A DNA stretch of 64,000 nucleotides from JBFWRK01 sp050248955 (GCA_050248955.1 JBFWRK010000012.1:62001-126000), one strand, 5' to 3'; positions 8,156-16,666 are shown, counted from the stretch's first letter. The notes: a model not told the origin generated them from the sequence alone. Program-made: numbers and translations.

Positions 8156-9127
8156 GTGGACTGGTCACCTGACCGAGACGCGCTGCGTGGCCGCGTCGCC
8201 GTCGTCGCCGGGGCAACCCGAGGGGCGGGCCGCGGCATCGCAGCGGCGTTGGGTGAAGCCGGCGCGACCGTCGTGTGCACCGGCCGCACCACCGGGTCGA
8301 CCCGGTCGGACTACGACCGCTCCGAGACGATCGAGGAGACCGCCGAGCTCGTCTCGAGCCTCGGTGGCACGGGTGTCGCGCTTGCCGTCGACCACCTCGA
8401 CCCCGCTCAGGTCGAACGGCTGGCCGAGCGGATCCGGAACGCCCACGGCCACATCGACGTGCTCGTCAACGACATCTGGGGCGGCGAGCTCCTCAAAGGC
8501 GGACCGGCGCAGTGGAACACGCCGATCTGGGACCACGACCTCGACGACGGCCTCCGGATCCTGCGGCTCGCGATCGACACCCACCTCATCACGTCCCATC
8601 ACCTGCTCCCGCTGCTGGTCGGCGAACCGGGCGGACTGCTCGTCGAGATGACCGACGGCACCACGGACTACAACGCGTCGCACTACCGGATCTCGGTGTT
8701 CTACGACCTCGCCAAGGTCGCCGTGAACCGGCTCGCCTTCTCGCAGGGACACGAGCTGGAACGGCGCGGCGCCACTGCTGTCGCGATCACGCCGGGCTGG
8801 CTGCGATCGGAGATGATGCTCGACAACTTCGGCGTCTCCGAGGACAACTGGCGCGATGCCCTCACTGCGACAGGCGCCGAGGGCGGGCCACCTGCCGCGC
8901 CGGCTGACTTCGCGCTCTCCGAATCACCGCGCTACGTCGGGCGCGCCGTCGTCGCGTTGGCGACGGATCCCGACCGCGCCCGATGGAACCAGCAGTCGGT
9001 CAGTTCCGGCCAGCTCGCTCACGTGTACGGCTTCGCTGACATCGACGGGTCGCGGCCCGACATCTGGCGATACTTCGAGGAGGCCGGCGAGCGCGGGCTC
9101 GATGCCGACCTCGACGACTATCGGTGA
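8156..9127 (+). CDS. Short-chain dehydrogenase/reductase (DHRS1-like)
   Basis: 323 residues from GTG at 8156. The Rossmann motif is GATRGAGRGIA near residues 19-29 and the catalytic pair reads YDLAK. The region before it, NDIWGGELLKG, and the long C-terminal section (WNQQSVSSGQLAHVYGFADIDGSRPD) are typical of the DHRS1-like SDR group, whose members are larger than classical 250-residue SDRs. NAD(P)-linked oxidoreductase, cytosolic; substrate unknown. Divergent from the sigma factor and convergent with the RsbRD-like gene. Confidence 0.85.
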   Translation: MDWSPDRDALRGRVAVVAGATRGAGRGIAAALGEAGATVVCTGRTTGSTRSDYDRSETIEETAELVSSLGGTGVALAVDHLDPAQVERLAERIRNAHGHIDVLVNDIWGGELLKGGPAQWNTPIWDHDLDDGLRILRLAIDTHLITSHHLLPLLVGEPGGLLVEMTDGTTDYNASHYRISVFYDLAKVAVNRLAFSQGHELERRGATAVAITPGWLRSEMMLDNFGVSEDNWRDALTATGAEGGPPAAPADFALSESPRYVGRAVVALATDPDRARWNQQSVSSGQLAHVYGFADIDGSRPDIWRYFEEAGERGLDADLDDYR

Positions 9128-9140
9128 CCCGCGCGCGTCG

Positions 9141-9605
9141 TCACCCCTCTCCGACTCGGAACAGCGCGCTCAGATCGAGGGTCGGTACGTGCTGCTTGCT
9201 CGCGAGCGACACATAGGTGCGCGCCAGCGCGTCCTTCCCGGCGCCCAGCACCGTGGTCAGCAGGCCGGCTGCTTCTGCGAGATCGCTGCTCGGCACGCCG
9301 GCGACGAGTCGGTGCCACAACGTCTCCTCGAGCACGTTGAACGCGCTCTGGACCTCGCCGATCGAGTAGCCGGCGTGGAAGCGCTCGGTCGCGACCTGCT
9401 TGGCGTGATCGACCATCGGAATGAGGTCACGTGAGCCGACGCACCTGGTGACCAGCTCGAGCAGGCGGCGGAGCCGGGCGCGTCGCTCGGCCGCGTCGGT
9501 CGCGTCGTAGTGCTTGAGGTGGGCACGTTCCAGCGCGGCTGCTGCTTCGTCGATGATCTCGTCCTCTGCGGCAAGCACGGTCAACAGATCCATGCCGCCA
9601 TTCAT
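9141..9605 (-). CDS. Helical protein resembling the RsbRD N-terminal domain
   Basis: 154 residues from ATG at 9605; ATG at 9593 is an alternative and no ribosome site decides. The body is all-helical and carries the pattern ERFHAGYSIGEVQSAFNVLEETLWHRL, followed by LTTVLGAGKDALARTYVSLAS. This resembles the N-terminal sensor domain of RsbR-type stressosome co-antagonists and stand-alone relatives. No STAS or kinase domain follows, so it would be a stand-alone sensor or adaptor. Assignment to the family is from memory of the pattern and is moderate. Confidence 0.6.
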   Translation of the reverse strand: MNGGMDLLTVLAAEDEIIDEAAAALERAHLKHYDATDAAERRARLRRLLELVTRCVGSRDLIPMVDHAKQVATERFHAGYSIGEVQSAFNVLEETLWHRLVAGVPSSDLAEAAGLLTTVLGAGKDALARTYVSLASKQHVPTLDLSALFRVGEG

Positions 9606-9655
9606 ACAGCGCAGCGCGCACGGAACCACATTCACCGATTGGCCCCGTCGCAACC

Positions 9656-10144
9656 TCAGCTCGTGAGCAGTGCGTCGATCTGTCCAACTGCAGATGCCAT
9701 GCCTTCTTCCATGCCCATCGCGAGCATCTGCTCCATCGTCTGGAGCGAGGGGAACGTCGTCTCGATGGCCATGCGCGTGCCACCGTCGCCCTGTTCGTCC
9801 AGGGTGACGCGGATGTTCATCGTCGGCATGTCCGGGTTGGGGTTGCCTGCGTCGTCCGCGAAGCCATCTTCGAACTCGAGGCGATGTGGCGCTTCGACCG
9901 CGGCGATGCGCCACCAGCCGTGGGGCTGGTCGCCCTCTGGGCCGGTCATGAAGTAGGTGACACTGCCGCCAGGTGTGAGGTCGTGATCGACGAAGGTTGC
10001 CGGGTACGTCGGCGGCCCCCACCAGCGCTCAAGCTGGCGCGGGTTCTCCCACAGCTGCCACACACGCCCGACGGGAGCGTCGAACTCGGCGGTGATGGTC
10101 ATCGTCAGGGTCTCGGGATCCTTGTGGACACTCGTGACGGTCAT
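9656..10144 (-). CDS. AHSA1/SRPBCC-family protein
   Basis: 162 residues. It begins with TMTITAEFDAPVGRVWQLWENPRQLERWWGPP, the classic start of the Aha1-type START-like fold, and ends in the long C-terminal helix MEQMLAMGMEEGMASAVGQID. These domains bind small hydrophobic ligands. The ATG (10144) overlaps the TGA of the upstream ArsR gene (ATGA), so the two are one transcriptional and translational unit, a common regulator/ligand-protein pair in actinobacteria. Confidence 0.85.
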   Translation of the reverse strand: MTVTSVHKDPETLTMTITAEFDAPVGRVWQLWENPRQLERWWGPPTYPATFVDHDLTPGGSVTYFMTGPEGDQPHGWWRIAAVEAPHRLEFEDGFADDAGNPNPDMPTMNIRVTLDEQGDGGTRMAIETTFPSLQTMEQMLAMGMEEGMASAVGQIDALLTS

Positions 10145-10491
10145 GCTGGTGCTCCTTCGGTTGGCTCGTGGAGGATCTCGTCGAATCGTTCGAGACGGCT
10201 TCGCCACGCCGCTTCGAGCTGGTCGAACAGTCGATGGGCGTCGCGCACGCTGGCGATGTTGCCGCGAACGAGCTGTTCCCGGCCTCGCCGCTGCTTGGTC
10301 ACCATCCCGGCGCGCTCCAGCACCGCGACGTGCTTCTGAACGGCGGCGAAGCTCATCGGGTACCGACGGGCGAGCGCGGAGACGGAGTGCTCGCCGCGCA
10401 GGACGAGCATCACGATGTCTCGCCGTGTTCCGTCGGCGAGCGCGTGGAAGAGACGATCGGCTCGTTCCTGTTCGACCGTATCTACAACCAT
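10141..10491 (-). CDS. ArsR-type winged-helix regulator paired with an AHSA1 protein
   Basis: 116 residues. The winged helix reads RLFHALADGTRRDIVMLVLRGEHSVSALARRYPMSFAAVQKHVAVLERAGMVTKQRRGREQLV. There is no CxC metal site, which is normal for this non-metal ArsR branch that controls AHSA1-like partners. Its ATG is the centre of a 20-bp perfect palindrome (10482-10501), and a TAACCT -10 element lies 8 nt upstream, so the protein most likely represses its own leaderless transcript. Confidence 0.88.
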   Translation of the reverse strand: MVVDTVEQERADRLFHALADGTRRDIVMLVLRGEHSVSALARRYPMSFAAVQKHVAVLERAGMVTKQRRGREQLVRGNIASVRDAHRLFDQLEAAWRSRLERFDEILHEPTEGAPA

Positions 10492-10501
10492 ATGGTTGTA
10501 G
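10482..10501. promoter_or_regulatory. Perfect 20-bp palindrome, probable ArsR autorepressor operator
   Basis: CTACAACCATATGGTTGTAG is fully self-complementary and its centre is the ArsR start codon. It overlaps the base next to the presumed -10 element, so bound repressor would cover the transcription start. Confidence 0.7.
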
Positions 10502-10505
10502 GTTA
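10500..10505 (-). promoter_or_regulatory. -10 element (TAACCT) of the arsR-AHSA1 operon
   Basis: TANNNT hexamer 8 nt before the ATG; touches the edge of the palindromic operator. Confidence 0.45.
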
Positions 10506-10554
10506 TCTGAATGCGCTCAGCCCCGCAAGCCTCCGCCGAGACGCGCCGACGACA

Positions 10555-11361
10555 TCAGCGGTTCTGCCAGCGCACCGGCTGGCGCGACAGGAACGTCTCC
10601 ATCGCCAGCTTCGAGTCCTGGGTCATGCCGGTCATGATCTGGTTGCGGTTCTCGAGGTCGATCCCGGCGCGCAGGCTCGGGATCTCGAGGTTGGCCCAGA
10701 GCACCTCTTTCGTCATCCAGACCCCGAACGGGCTGTTGGCGGCGATCTCCGCGGCAACACCGAGCACCGTGTCCATGAGCTCACCGTCGGACACGGCGCG
10801 GCTGACGATGCCCAACCGCTCGGCCTCGGCAGCGTCGATCACCCGCCCGGTGAGGATCAGCTCCCAGGCACGGGACACACCGATCAGGCGCGGCAGCGTC
10901 CAACTGATGCCCATGTCGCAGCCGGAGATCCCGAGCCGGACGAAGGCGGTGCCGAACTTCGCGCTCTGCGAGCAGTAGCGGATGTCGCAGGCGCACGCCC
11001 ATGCGTACCCGCCCCCGGCGGCGGCGCCGTTGATCGCTGCGATCACCGGTTGGCGAACCGCACGCAGGTGGTGCACGACCTCGGCGATGTGCTGCTGCAC
11101 GGCGAGCATCCGCTGTGGGCCGCCGAGATCCTCGGTGCCGGGGATCGTCCCGAAGCCGTTGAGGTCGAGCCCGGCGCAGAAGCCCTTGCCGGCGCCGGTG
11201 AGGACCACCACCCGGCAGGAGTGATCGGCGTCGACCGCGTCGAGCGCGGCATGCACCTCGTCGACGACCTCACGCGTCAGTGCGTTGAGCCGGTCCGGTC
11301 GGTTGAGCGTGAGTCGAGTCACGCCGTCTGCGGGTTGATCGATCAGCACGTTGTCTGCCAT
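10555..11361 (-). CDS. Enoyl-CoA hydratase/isomerase family protein (crotonase fold)
   Basis: 268 residues from ATG at 11361 (a GTG at 11376 is also in frame). Crotonase features: RLTLNRPDRLNALTREV, oxyanion-hole segments VVLTGAGKGFCAGLDLNGFG and AINGAAAGGGYAWACACDIRYCS, then VRLGISGCDMGISWTLPRLIG and RAWELILTGRVIDAAEAERLGIV. The GCDMGISW variant in place of the usual PGAGGTQ loop is typical of an actinobacterial EchA subgroup, so the exact reaction (hydratase, isomerase or hydrolase) is uncertain. It follows the 11440-12123 gene on the same strand after 78 bp. Confidence 0.85.
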   Translation of the reverse strand: MADNVLIDQPADGVTRLTLNRPDRLNALTREVVDEVHAALDAVDADHSCRVVVLTGAGKGFCAGLDLNGFGTIPGTEDLGGPQRMLAVQQHIAEVVHHLRAVRQPVIAAINGAAAGGGYAWACACDIRYCSQSAKFGTAFVRLGISGCDMGISWTLPRLIGVSRAWELILTGRVIDAAEAERLGIVSRAVSDGELMDTVLGVAAEIAANSPFGVWMTKEVLWANLEIPSLRAGIDLENRNQIMTGMTQDSKLAMETFLSRQPVRWQNR

Positions 11362-11439
11362 GCCGCCGATCCTCACATGTCGCGGACCGGCGGACGGGAG
11401 TCGGAAGCGATGAGCCGCGGCACCGGTGATCGGGGTCGG

Positions 11440-12123
11440 CTACGCGGTGATCGGGCGCGGCAGGCGGAGTACCTCTCGTTGTGCGACCAGGACGCCGGCG
11501 TCCCAGCCCGGTGCCCTCCCGCCGCCCGGCGGAACACCAGCCTCGGCGCAGATCCCAGCCTGCGTCAGCACCCAGGAGATGACCGAGTTCGAGTTCCACA
11601 TCTCACCGGCACCGAGCTCGTCCCTACCCCACACCGGGGTGGGCACCAGCGGCACCAAGCGAAGCACCTGCTCCACGACCGTTGAGACGTCGGCCACCCG
11701 CACCGGACTCGACACGGCGAACGAGAGATCCGGGACGACGCCGCCGCGCCACCGTCGGAGCTCGTAGCGGAAGATGCGGAACCGACCGGCCCACCGCGTG
11801 CCGACTGCACCCTCACCGACCACACCGCGATCGTGTCCTCCTCGGTCACGCGGGATCGGGGTCATCTCGATGACGCTCGCGTCGTCGCCGACCGTCGCGA
11901 TCAGCGCGGAGTGGTAGAGGTCGCGTCGCGGCCGCCGCTGCACGAGTGCGGCAAGCGCCTCGTAGGTCTTGCCGCTGATTCGGACGACGTGGGCTCCCGC
12001 ACCGAGGGGTATCCAGTAGAGGTCCAGACGCGCGCCGCTCGGCGCGCCGGCAGCCGTCGGGGGAACGAGCGGGCGCGCGTGCTCAGGTTGCTGGGACCCG
12101 GCCATCCTCGTCGTGTCGCTCAT
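11440..12123 (-). CDS. Conserved actinobacterial protein of unknown function, possibly a degenerate permuted papain-like fold
   Basis: 227 residues from ATG at 12123. Recognisable blocks are LDLYWIPLGAGAHVVRISGKTYEAL, RRDLYHSALIATVG, GTRWAGRFRIFRYELRRWRGGVVPD, PTPVWGRDELGAGEMWNSNSVISWVLTQAG and a Gly-rich PPGGGRAPGWDAG. I know of similar proteins in other actinobacteria without a function. The order of a His opening a strand (LYHSALI) followed later by NSNSVISWVL recalls permuted NlpC/LRAT-like enzymes with NCNS or NCHS; here the Cys position would be Ser. That link is speculative. No signal peptide. Confidence 0.7.
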   Translation of the reverse strand: MSDTTRMAGSQQPEHARPLVPPTAAGAPSGARLDLYWIPLGAGAHVVRISGKTYEALAALVQRRPRRDLYHSALIATVGDDASVIEMTPIPRDRGGHDRGVVGEGAVGTRWAGRFRIFRYELRRWRGGVVPDLSFAVSSPVRVADVSTVVEQVLRLVPLVPTPVWGRDELGAGEMWNSNSVISWVLTQAGICAEAGVPPGGGRAPGWDAGVLVAQREVLRLPRPITA

Positions 12124-12248
12124 GGGCGCCTCCGTTCGCGGAACGGTCGCCGCCGGGCTCGAACCAGGCGGCGATCGTCCTGCTCGCCTTCAGATCAGCA
12201 GGTGGGCCTGCCGCCGGGTAGGGCTGAACGTCCCGAGCCAGAGCTCAG

Positions 12249-12282
12249 GATCAATAGTGATCATATTCGGAACAATCGTTCC
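12249..12282. promoter_or_regulatory. Two inverted repeats upstream of the MNT/HEPN module
   Basis: GATCA-N4-TGATC at 12249-12262 and GGAAC-N4-GTTCC at 12269-12282, 33-66 bp before the GTG start. Placed just upstream of the presumed -10, they could be operator sites for the winged-helix antitoxin. Confidence 0.4.
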
Positions 12283-12301
12283 TTTCTTGCGTCAGGCTCA
12301 C

Positions 12302-12307
12302 TATCGT
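12302..12307 (+). promoter_or_regulatory. -10 element (TATCGT) of the MNT/HEPN module
   Basis: TANNNT hexamer 7 nt before the GTG start codon, suggesting a leaderless transcript. Confidence 0.4.
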
Positions 12308-12314
12308 CACCCAC

Positions 12315-12938
12315 GTGGACTTCGTACACCCCGTCGAGGCAGTGATCCCGGGAGCGCAGGGGCGGGTTCTCGCCGTGCTCGCAGAGACCACTGCGGAGCT
12401 GAGTCTGCGCACGCTCGCCCGACTCGCTGGGGTCAGTGTGGCCCAAGCGTCGCGAGTGATGCCTGACCTCGTCGAGCTCGGACTCGTCGAGCGGCGCGAG
12501 GTGCCGCCTTCTTCGCAGTTTCGACTCGTTCGTTCGAACGTCGCGGCTCGAGCCGTCATCGAGCTGGCCAAGTCTCGTGTTGCGGTCCTCGAGCGAATCG
12601 GCGCCGCCGCGGCCGAGCTTCCGATTCCCCCTGCGAGCGTCATCGTCTTCGGGTCCTTCGCCCGCGGCGAGGCAGGTCCGCAGAGCGATCTCGACGTGGT
12701 CGTCGTTCGCCCAGACGACGTCCCCGAGGACGACGACGCCTGGGCGGCGTCACTGGGGAGCTGGTGTGATGACGCCCGTGCCATTGCCGGCAACCCAGTC
12801 GAGATCCTGCAGATCAGTCGTGCTGAGTGGTTCTCTCGCTTGACCAGCGACGCAGCGTTGTGGCGCAACGTCGCTCGCGACGGAGTCGTGGTTCACGGCC
12901 TGAGTGTGGGTGAGCTCAGCGAGGCGATCGATGCCTAG
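12315..12938 (+). CDS. Winged-helix/MNT-type nucleotidyltransferase antitoxin
   Basis: 207 residues from GTG at 12315. Residues 1-75 form a winged helix (LSLRTLARLAGVSVAQASRVMPDLVELGLVERREV). Residues about 85-200 are a minimal nucleotidyltransferase with VIVFGSFARGEAGPQSDLDVVVV: G113-S114, ten residues, D125 and D127 of the GSx10DxD active site. MNT antitoxins neutralise HEPN toxins by AMP or oligo-AMP transfer (type VII systems). The added DNA-binding domain means this antitoxin can also repress its own operon. The next gene starts 8 nt inside it. Confidence 0.85.
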   Translation: MDFVHPVEAVIPGAQGRVLAVLAETTAELSLRTLARLAGVSVAQASRVMPDLVELGLVERREVPPSSQFRLVRSNVAARAVIELAKSRVAVLERIGAAAAELPIPPASVIVFGSFARGEAGPQSDLDVVVVRPDDVPEDDDAWAASLGSWCDDARAIAGNPVEILQISRAEWFSRLTSDAALWRNVARDGVVVHGLSVGELSEAIDA

Positions 12939-13338
12939 ACCGATGCGTACCAAGACTGTGTCGGCCGCACAGGTTCGTGCCTACGCAGGGAAGGCCGAGG
13001 AGTACGTCGACGCCGCGGCCAGCGAGTTGGAGGCTGGTCGCTTCATCGCAGCGACCAGCCTCGCGATCCATGCCGCAATCAATGCGGCAGACGCCGTCTG
13101 CGGCGCCCGGCTCGGCCAGCGAGCGGCGGGCGAGGATCACGATCAAGTGCTCACTTTGCTGCGCCAGGCAGGCCCCGACGGCGCAAAGATCGAGAAGGAA
13201 CTCCGACGCCTGCTCCCACTCAAGACCAGGGCCGAGTACGAACCCGACGATGTGGCACCAGGGGTCGCTGCCAAAGCAGTTGAGCGCGCCCGTACCTGTG
13301 TAGTGGTCGGTCGATCCGTCGCGACGGCCACACGATGA
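12931..13338 (+). CDS. HEPN-domain toxin
   Basis: 135 residues from ATG at 12931, overlapping the antitoxin stop by 8 nt; ATG at 12943 is an alternative. It is all-helical, with SLAIHAAINAADAVCGARLG and R64-x5-H70 (RAAGEDH), the RX4-6H ribonuclease motif of HEPN proteins, followed by QVLTLLRQAG and RLLPLKTRAEYEPDDV. HEPN toxins are RNases or bind RNA. The length and gene order (antitoxin first, overlapping) fit a MNT-HEPN pair. Ends 7 bp before the convergent ABC exporter stop. Confidence 0.83.
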   Translation: MPRPMRTKTVSAAQVRAYAGKAEEYVDAAASELEAGRFIAATSLAIHAAINAADAVCGARLGQRAAGEDHDQVLTLLRQAGPDGAKIEKELRRLLPLKTRAEYEPDDVAPGVAAKAVERARTCVVVGRSVATATR

Positions 13339-13345
13339 TCTGAGC

Positions 13346-15079
13346 TCAGGACAAACGGGTGCGCCTCGCGAGGACCGCGTGGGCGCTGCAGAGCAGCACG
13401 CCGGTGAGCACCGCCATCACCAGCGCCTGCGTCAGTGAGGAGCCGGAGAACGCGCGCCCGTGCTCCGCAGCGACGTGCCGCCCTGCGGCGGACCCAGCGA
13501 GGACCTCGTCCAGGTGGAGCGTGCGGGCGACGGCCTCGAAGGCCCAGCGGTCAGAGATGACCGCGCCGATCGCCCGGCCCACAGGCGCCATCGATCGCAT
13601 CGGCACGATCGCGCCGGAGAACAGCACGGCGGGGAAGCAGAGCATCGGCAACGCCAACGCCGCCTGGGCCGAGCTCGCGACCGATGCCGACGCGAGCAGT
13701 CCGAGCGCGAGGCCGGCGAGCGCGTCGAGCAGCAGGATGCCGAGCAACAGGGCGAGGTCGGTGGCGCCGAGGGCTGGAAGGCGGCGGAGTGCGATCAGGG
13801 TGGCGACCATCACGACGTTCACTCCTCCGAGCACCGGAACGAGTACAGCGGCCTTCGCCAGCAGGTAGGGCCCGACATCGATCGTCGCGAGCCGTTCCCG
13901 CCGAACGATGGCGAGCTCGGTGCAGATCTGGAGCAGGCCGAACGTGAGGCCGAAGAAGAACGCGGCAAACGCCATCCAGTAGGAGATCGCCGTGCTCGCC
14001 ATGGGGTTCGGGGACCCGAGATCGAACGCACCGGGCTCGAAGAGCACGGCGAACATCGCCACGATGAGCACCGGCGAGCCGGCCATGATCGCGAAGCTCA
14101 TGCGGTTGCGGATCATCAGGTCCACGTTGCGCCGCGCGAGTATCCGCCATTGCGTGACGGGGGAGCTCGCGCGGCGCACCGGTGACCGCCGGCCGGGACC
14201 GACCGCGGGCCGAGCGCCCGCACCCGGGCGACCCACCGGCGTCGGGCCGGCGCCATCGAGCTCGTCGCGCACCGCGCCGCCGGACGCTGCCAGGAGGCGG
14301 CAGACGTCGAGCACGTCGTCGACGTCGAAGTGGCCCGGCGCCTCGTGCGGTGCGCCGTCGAACGCGACGCGCCCGCCGGCCAACAGTACGACCAGCCGAT
14401 CAGCGACCCGGAGGTCGCCCAGGTTGTGCGTCGTCATGACCACTGCTGTCCCGTGGTCGGCGAGATCGCGCAGCACGTCCATGAGCGCGGCCGCGGCGAC
14501 CACGTCGAGGCCGGCGGTGGGCTCGTCGAGGAAGCACACGTGCGGTCGCGTCACGATCTCGCTGGCGATCGACACCCGCTTTCGCTGGCCACCGCTCAAC
14601 GAACCGACGGGCAGATGAGATCGCTCGGCGAGTCCGAGCGTCGCCAACGTCCGCGTCACCACAGCTTCGATCTCCGTCGCCGGCGTCCCGTCAGGAAGCC
14701 GGAGCCGCGCCGAGTACCGGACCGTCGCCTCGACCGTCAGGTCGCGGTGGACGATGTCGTCCTGCGGGACGTACGCGACCGTGAGCTCGGCGTCCGCGTC
14801 GTCGACGCGCACCGAGCCGGACGTCGGCGCGCGCAGGCCGGCGAGCGTGTCGAGCAACGTGGTCTTGCCGGAGCCCGATGGTCCGATGATCGCGACGACC
14901 TCGTTGGGTCGGACCTCGAGCGAGACGTCGTCGAGCAGCCGGGTACCGCCTGCGAGGACCGTCGACACGTGGTCGGCTGTGATCCGGGGTGGACCGACGC
15001 CGACGATCGCTGGTGCGTCAGCGTAGGCAGCTCGAGTGAGGACGGTGAGGTTCGCGTCTGATGATCGGTAGGTGTCCAT
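13346..15079 (-). CDS. ABCG/White-type ABC exporter, ATPase fused to permease
   Basis: 577 residues. N-terminal ATPase: Walker A GPSGSGKT (66-73), PQDD Q-loop (about 105), signature LSGGQRKR (161-168), Walker B VCFLDEP (181-187) and a TTHNLGDL switch region. The C-terminal half (about 310-577) has six hydrophobic segments of the ABC2 type, starting after RNVDLMIRNRMSF. The ATPase-first order and the DIVHRDLTVEATVRYSARLRLP segment are typical of ABCG half-transporters, which dimerise to export lipids or drugs. A 73-bp gap separates it from the upstream membrane protein gene on the same strand. Confidence 0.85.
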   Translation of the reverse strand: MDTYRSSDANLTVLTRAAYADAPAIVGVGPPRITADHVSTVLAGGTRLLDDVSLEVRPNEVVAIIGPSGSGKTTLLDTLAGLRAPTSGSVRVDDADAELTVAYVPQDDIVHRDLTVEATVRYSARLRLPDGTPATEIEAVVTRTLATLGLAERSHLPVGSLSGGQRKRVSIASEIVTRPHVCFLDEPTAGLDVVAAAALMDVLRDLADHGTAVVMTTHNLGDLRVADRLVVLLAGGRVAFDGAPHEAPGHFDVDDVLDVCRLLAASGGAVRDELDGAGPTPVGRPGAGARPAVGPGRRSPVRRASSPVTQWRILARRNVDLMIRNRMSFAIMAGSPVLIVAMFAVLFEPGAFDLGSPNPMASTAISYWMAFAAFFFGLTFGLLQICTELAIVRRERLATIDVGPYLLAKAAVLVPVLGGVNVVMVATLIALRRLPALGATDLALLLGILLLDALAGLALGLLASASVASSAQAALALPMLCFPAVLFSGAIVPMRSMAPVGRAIGAVISDRWAFEAVARTLHLDEVLAGSAAGRHVAAEHGRAFSGSSLTQALVMAVLTGVLLCSAHAVLARRTRLS

Positions 15080-15152
15080 GGATCGGGACGATCACGCCGC
15101 GACCTTCTCGGGATCTTCCTCCGCGCCGGTACATGAGGGAAGGTTCGGGCTG

Positions 15153-16637
15153 TCATGCTCCCCGCGGACAAGGCCCAGGCTCCGCTGCACGCTGCCGCTG
15201 TCCGCCGACGGTCGCGAGCCATGTCCCGAATGCGGCCACCAGCACCATCGCCACGAGGTAACCGGCCGTCCGCCATCCGCCGACGAGATCGGTCGGTACG
15301 CGAGCCGCGGCGATCAGCGCACCGGCCGGGAAGGCCACGAGCGCGAGGGCCGGCACGCGGGTGTCCGCAACAGCGGCGCGACGGACCACCGATCCCGCAG
15401 TCACGGCGAGCAGCGCGAGCCAGGACCCGACGAAACGGCCTCCCATCGGCGGGAGCGGGTACGGGAGGATGTCGTTGGCCGCCAGCGGGTCGATCCACAA
15501 CGTGATCGCACCTCCGATGAGCACTGCGGCGAGCAGCGCGGCCGCGACGCGCGGGACGGTGCCGAGACGCGGCCCGGCATCGGCGACCCGGGTGTCGGGC
15601 TCGGTCACGAGCGCCACGAGGACAGCGAGGGCGAACGCAGGGAACAGCATCATCCAGGCGACGGCTTGCAGGCGATCGAAGTCGAAGACCTCCGTGTGCG
15701 TGAGCGAGACCACGACCGTCGAGGATGCGAACACGAGCGCGGCGATCATGAGGCCGCGCACCTGCCGGCTCGGCGCGCGGGCGGCGACGGCGAACACGAT
15801 CGCTGACGCGAGGTAGCACGCACCCACGAGACTCGCCAGCGGGCGGGGCGCGAGCCCCCAGGAGAACAGCTGCGCCGTCGCGCTCGGAAGGAGCACGAGC
15901 GCCACGCCCGTCACCCCGGCAGCGGCCACGAGCACGAGGCACACCACCTGCCGAAGGAGCAGCGACCAGTGGGGCACGCCGTGCGAGAAACGGCCGTGGC
16001 CCAGCACGAGCCAGGCCGACACGAAGAACACCCACATTGCGGCGACGCCGAAGACACCGACGACCACGAGCCGCGACACCTCGCCGTGGTCGATCACGGC
16101 AACCACCGCGGCGACCAGGAGCAGCGGCGCCAACCCCATCGCCACCCGCGCGAGCACACGCGGCATCACGCCGGCCGAGCGGTCCGCCATCCCGAACCCG
16201 GCGAGACCCACGGCACCGACCAGACCCGCCCAGGTCCTGGCGTCGATCGACAGGTCCCACAGCGACGTGACCGCGTCGTCGCCGAACTCGCCGCGGCGCG
16301 CGAGCAGCACGACTCCCACGATCTGGCCTGCGGCGGCGAGCAACGTGCTCCCGAGTGCGCCGAGGAGCCCCACGACCGGCCAGGGCGCGCGGTGCGCCGG
16401 GTCTGACTGCAGCAGCCGGAACAGCCCGACTGCGAACACCGCGTACGCGACGAGCGACACCAGCCCCGCCGACATGGTGAGGGCGATCGCGTCACCACCG
16501 TCGTCGAGGTACTGCCGGACGACCGGCGCGCCGTCACCGAGCTCCGGCGCGGCGAGGACGTCCGCTCCCTCGAGCGCGGCGAGCGGCACGTAGGCCAAGC
16601 CGGCCACGCCGCAGACGAGCGCGCCGGGCGACCGCAT
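15153..16637 (-). CDS. Polytopic membrane protein of unknown function
   Basis: 494 residues from ATG at 16637. About twelve or more hydrophobic stretches run through most of the length, for example GALVCGVAGLAYVPLAAL, TMSAGLVSLVAYAVFAVGLFRLL, VVGLLGALGSTLLAAAGQIV and AFGTWLATV near the end. Charged motifs are few and no transporter signature is visible. It begins 29 bp after the sugar ATPase stop and precedes the ABCG exporter, so it may be co-transcribed with either; its own role is unknown. Confidence 0.7.
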   Translation of the reverse strand: MRSPGALVCGVAGLAYVPLAALEGADVLAAPELGDGAPVVRQYLDDGGDAIALTMSAGLVSLVAYAVFAVGLFRLLQSDPAHRAPWPVVGLLGALGSTLLAAAGQIVGVVLLARRGEFGDDAVTSLWDLSIDARTWAGLVGAVGLAGFGMADRSAGVMPRVLARVAMGLAPLLLVAAVVAVIDHGEVSRLVVVGVFGVAAMWVFFVSAWLVLGHGRFSHGVPHWSLLLRQVVCLVLVAAAGVTGVALVLLPSATAQLFSWGLAPRPLASLVGACYLASAIVFAVAARAPSRQVRGLMIAALVFASSTVVVSLTHTEVFDFDRLQAVAWMMLFPAFALAVLVALVTEPDTRVADAGPRLGTVPRVAAALLAAVLIGGAITLWIDPLAANDILPYPLPPMGGRFVGSWLALLAVTAGSVVRRAAVADTRVPALALVAFPAGALIAAARVPTDLVGGWRTAGYLVAMVLVAAFGTWLATVGGQRQRAAEPGPCPRGA

Positions 16638-16666
16638 CCCGGCGATGATACGCAAGGCGCCCGGAG

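Noticed and set aside
10492..10554. Plus-strand ATG inside the palindrome as start of a gene
   Set aside because: Any palindrome with CATATG has an ATG on both strands; the plus frame runs antisense through the enoyl-CoA hydratase gene.
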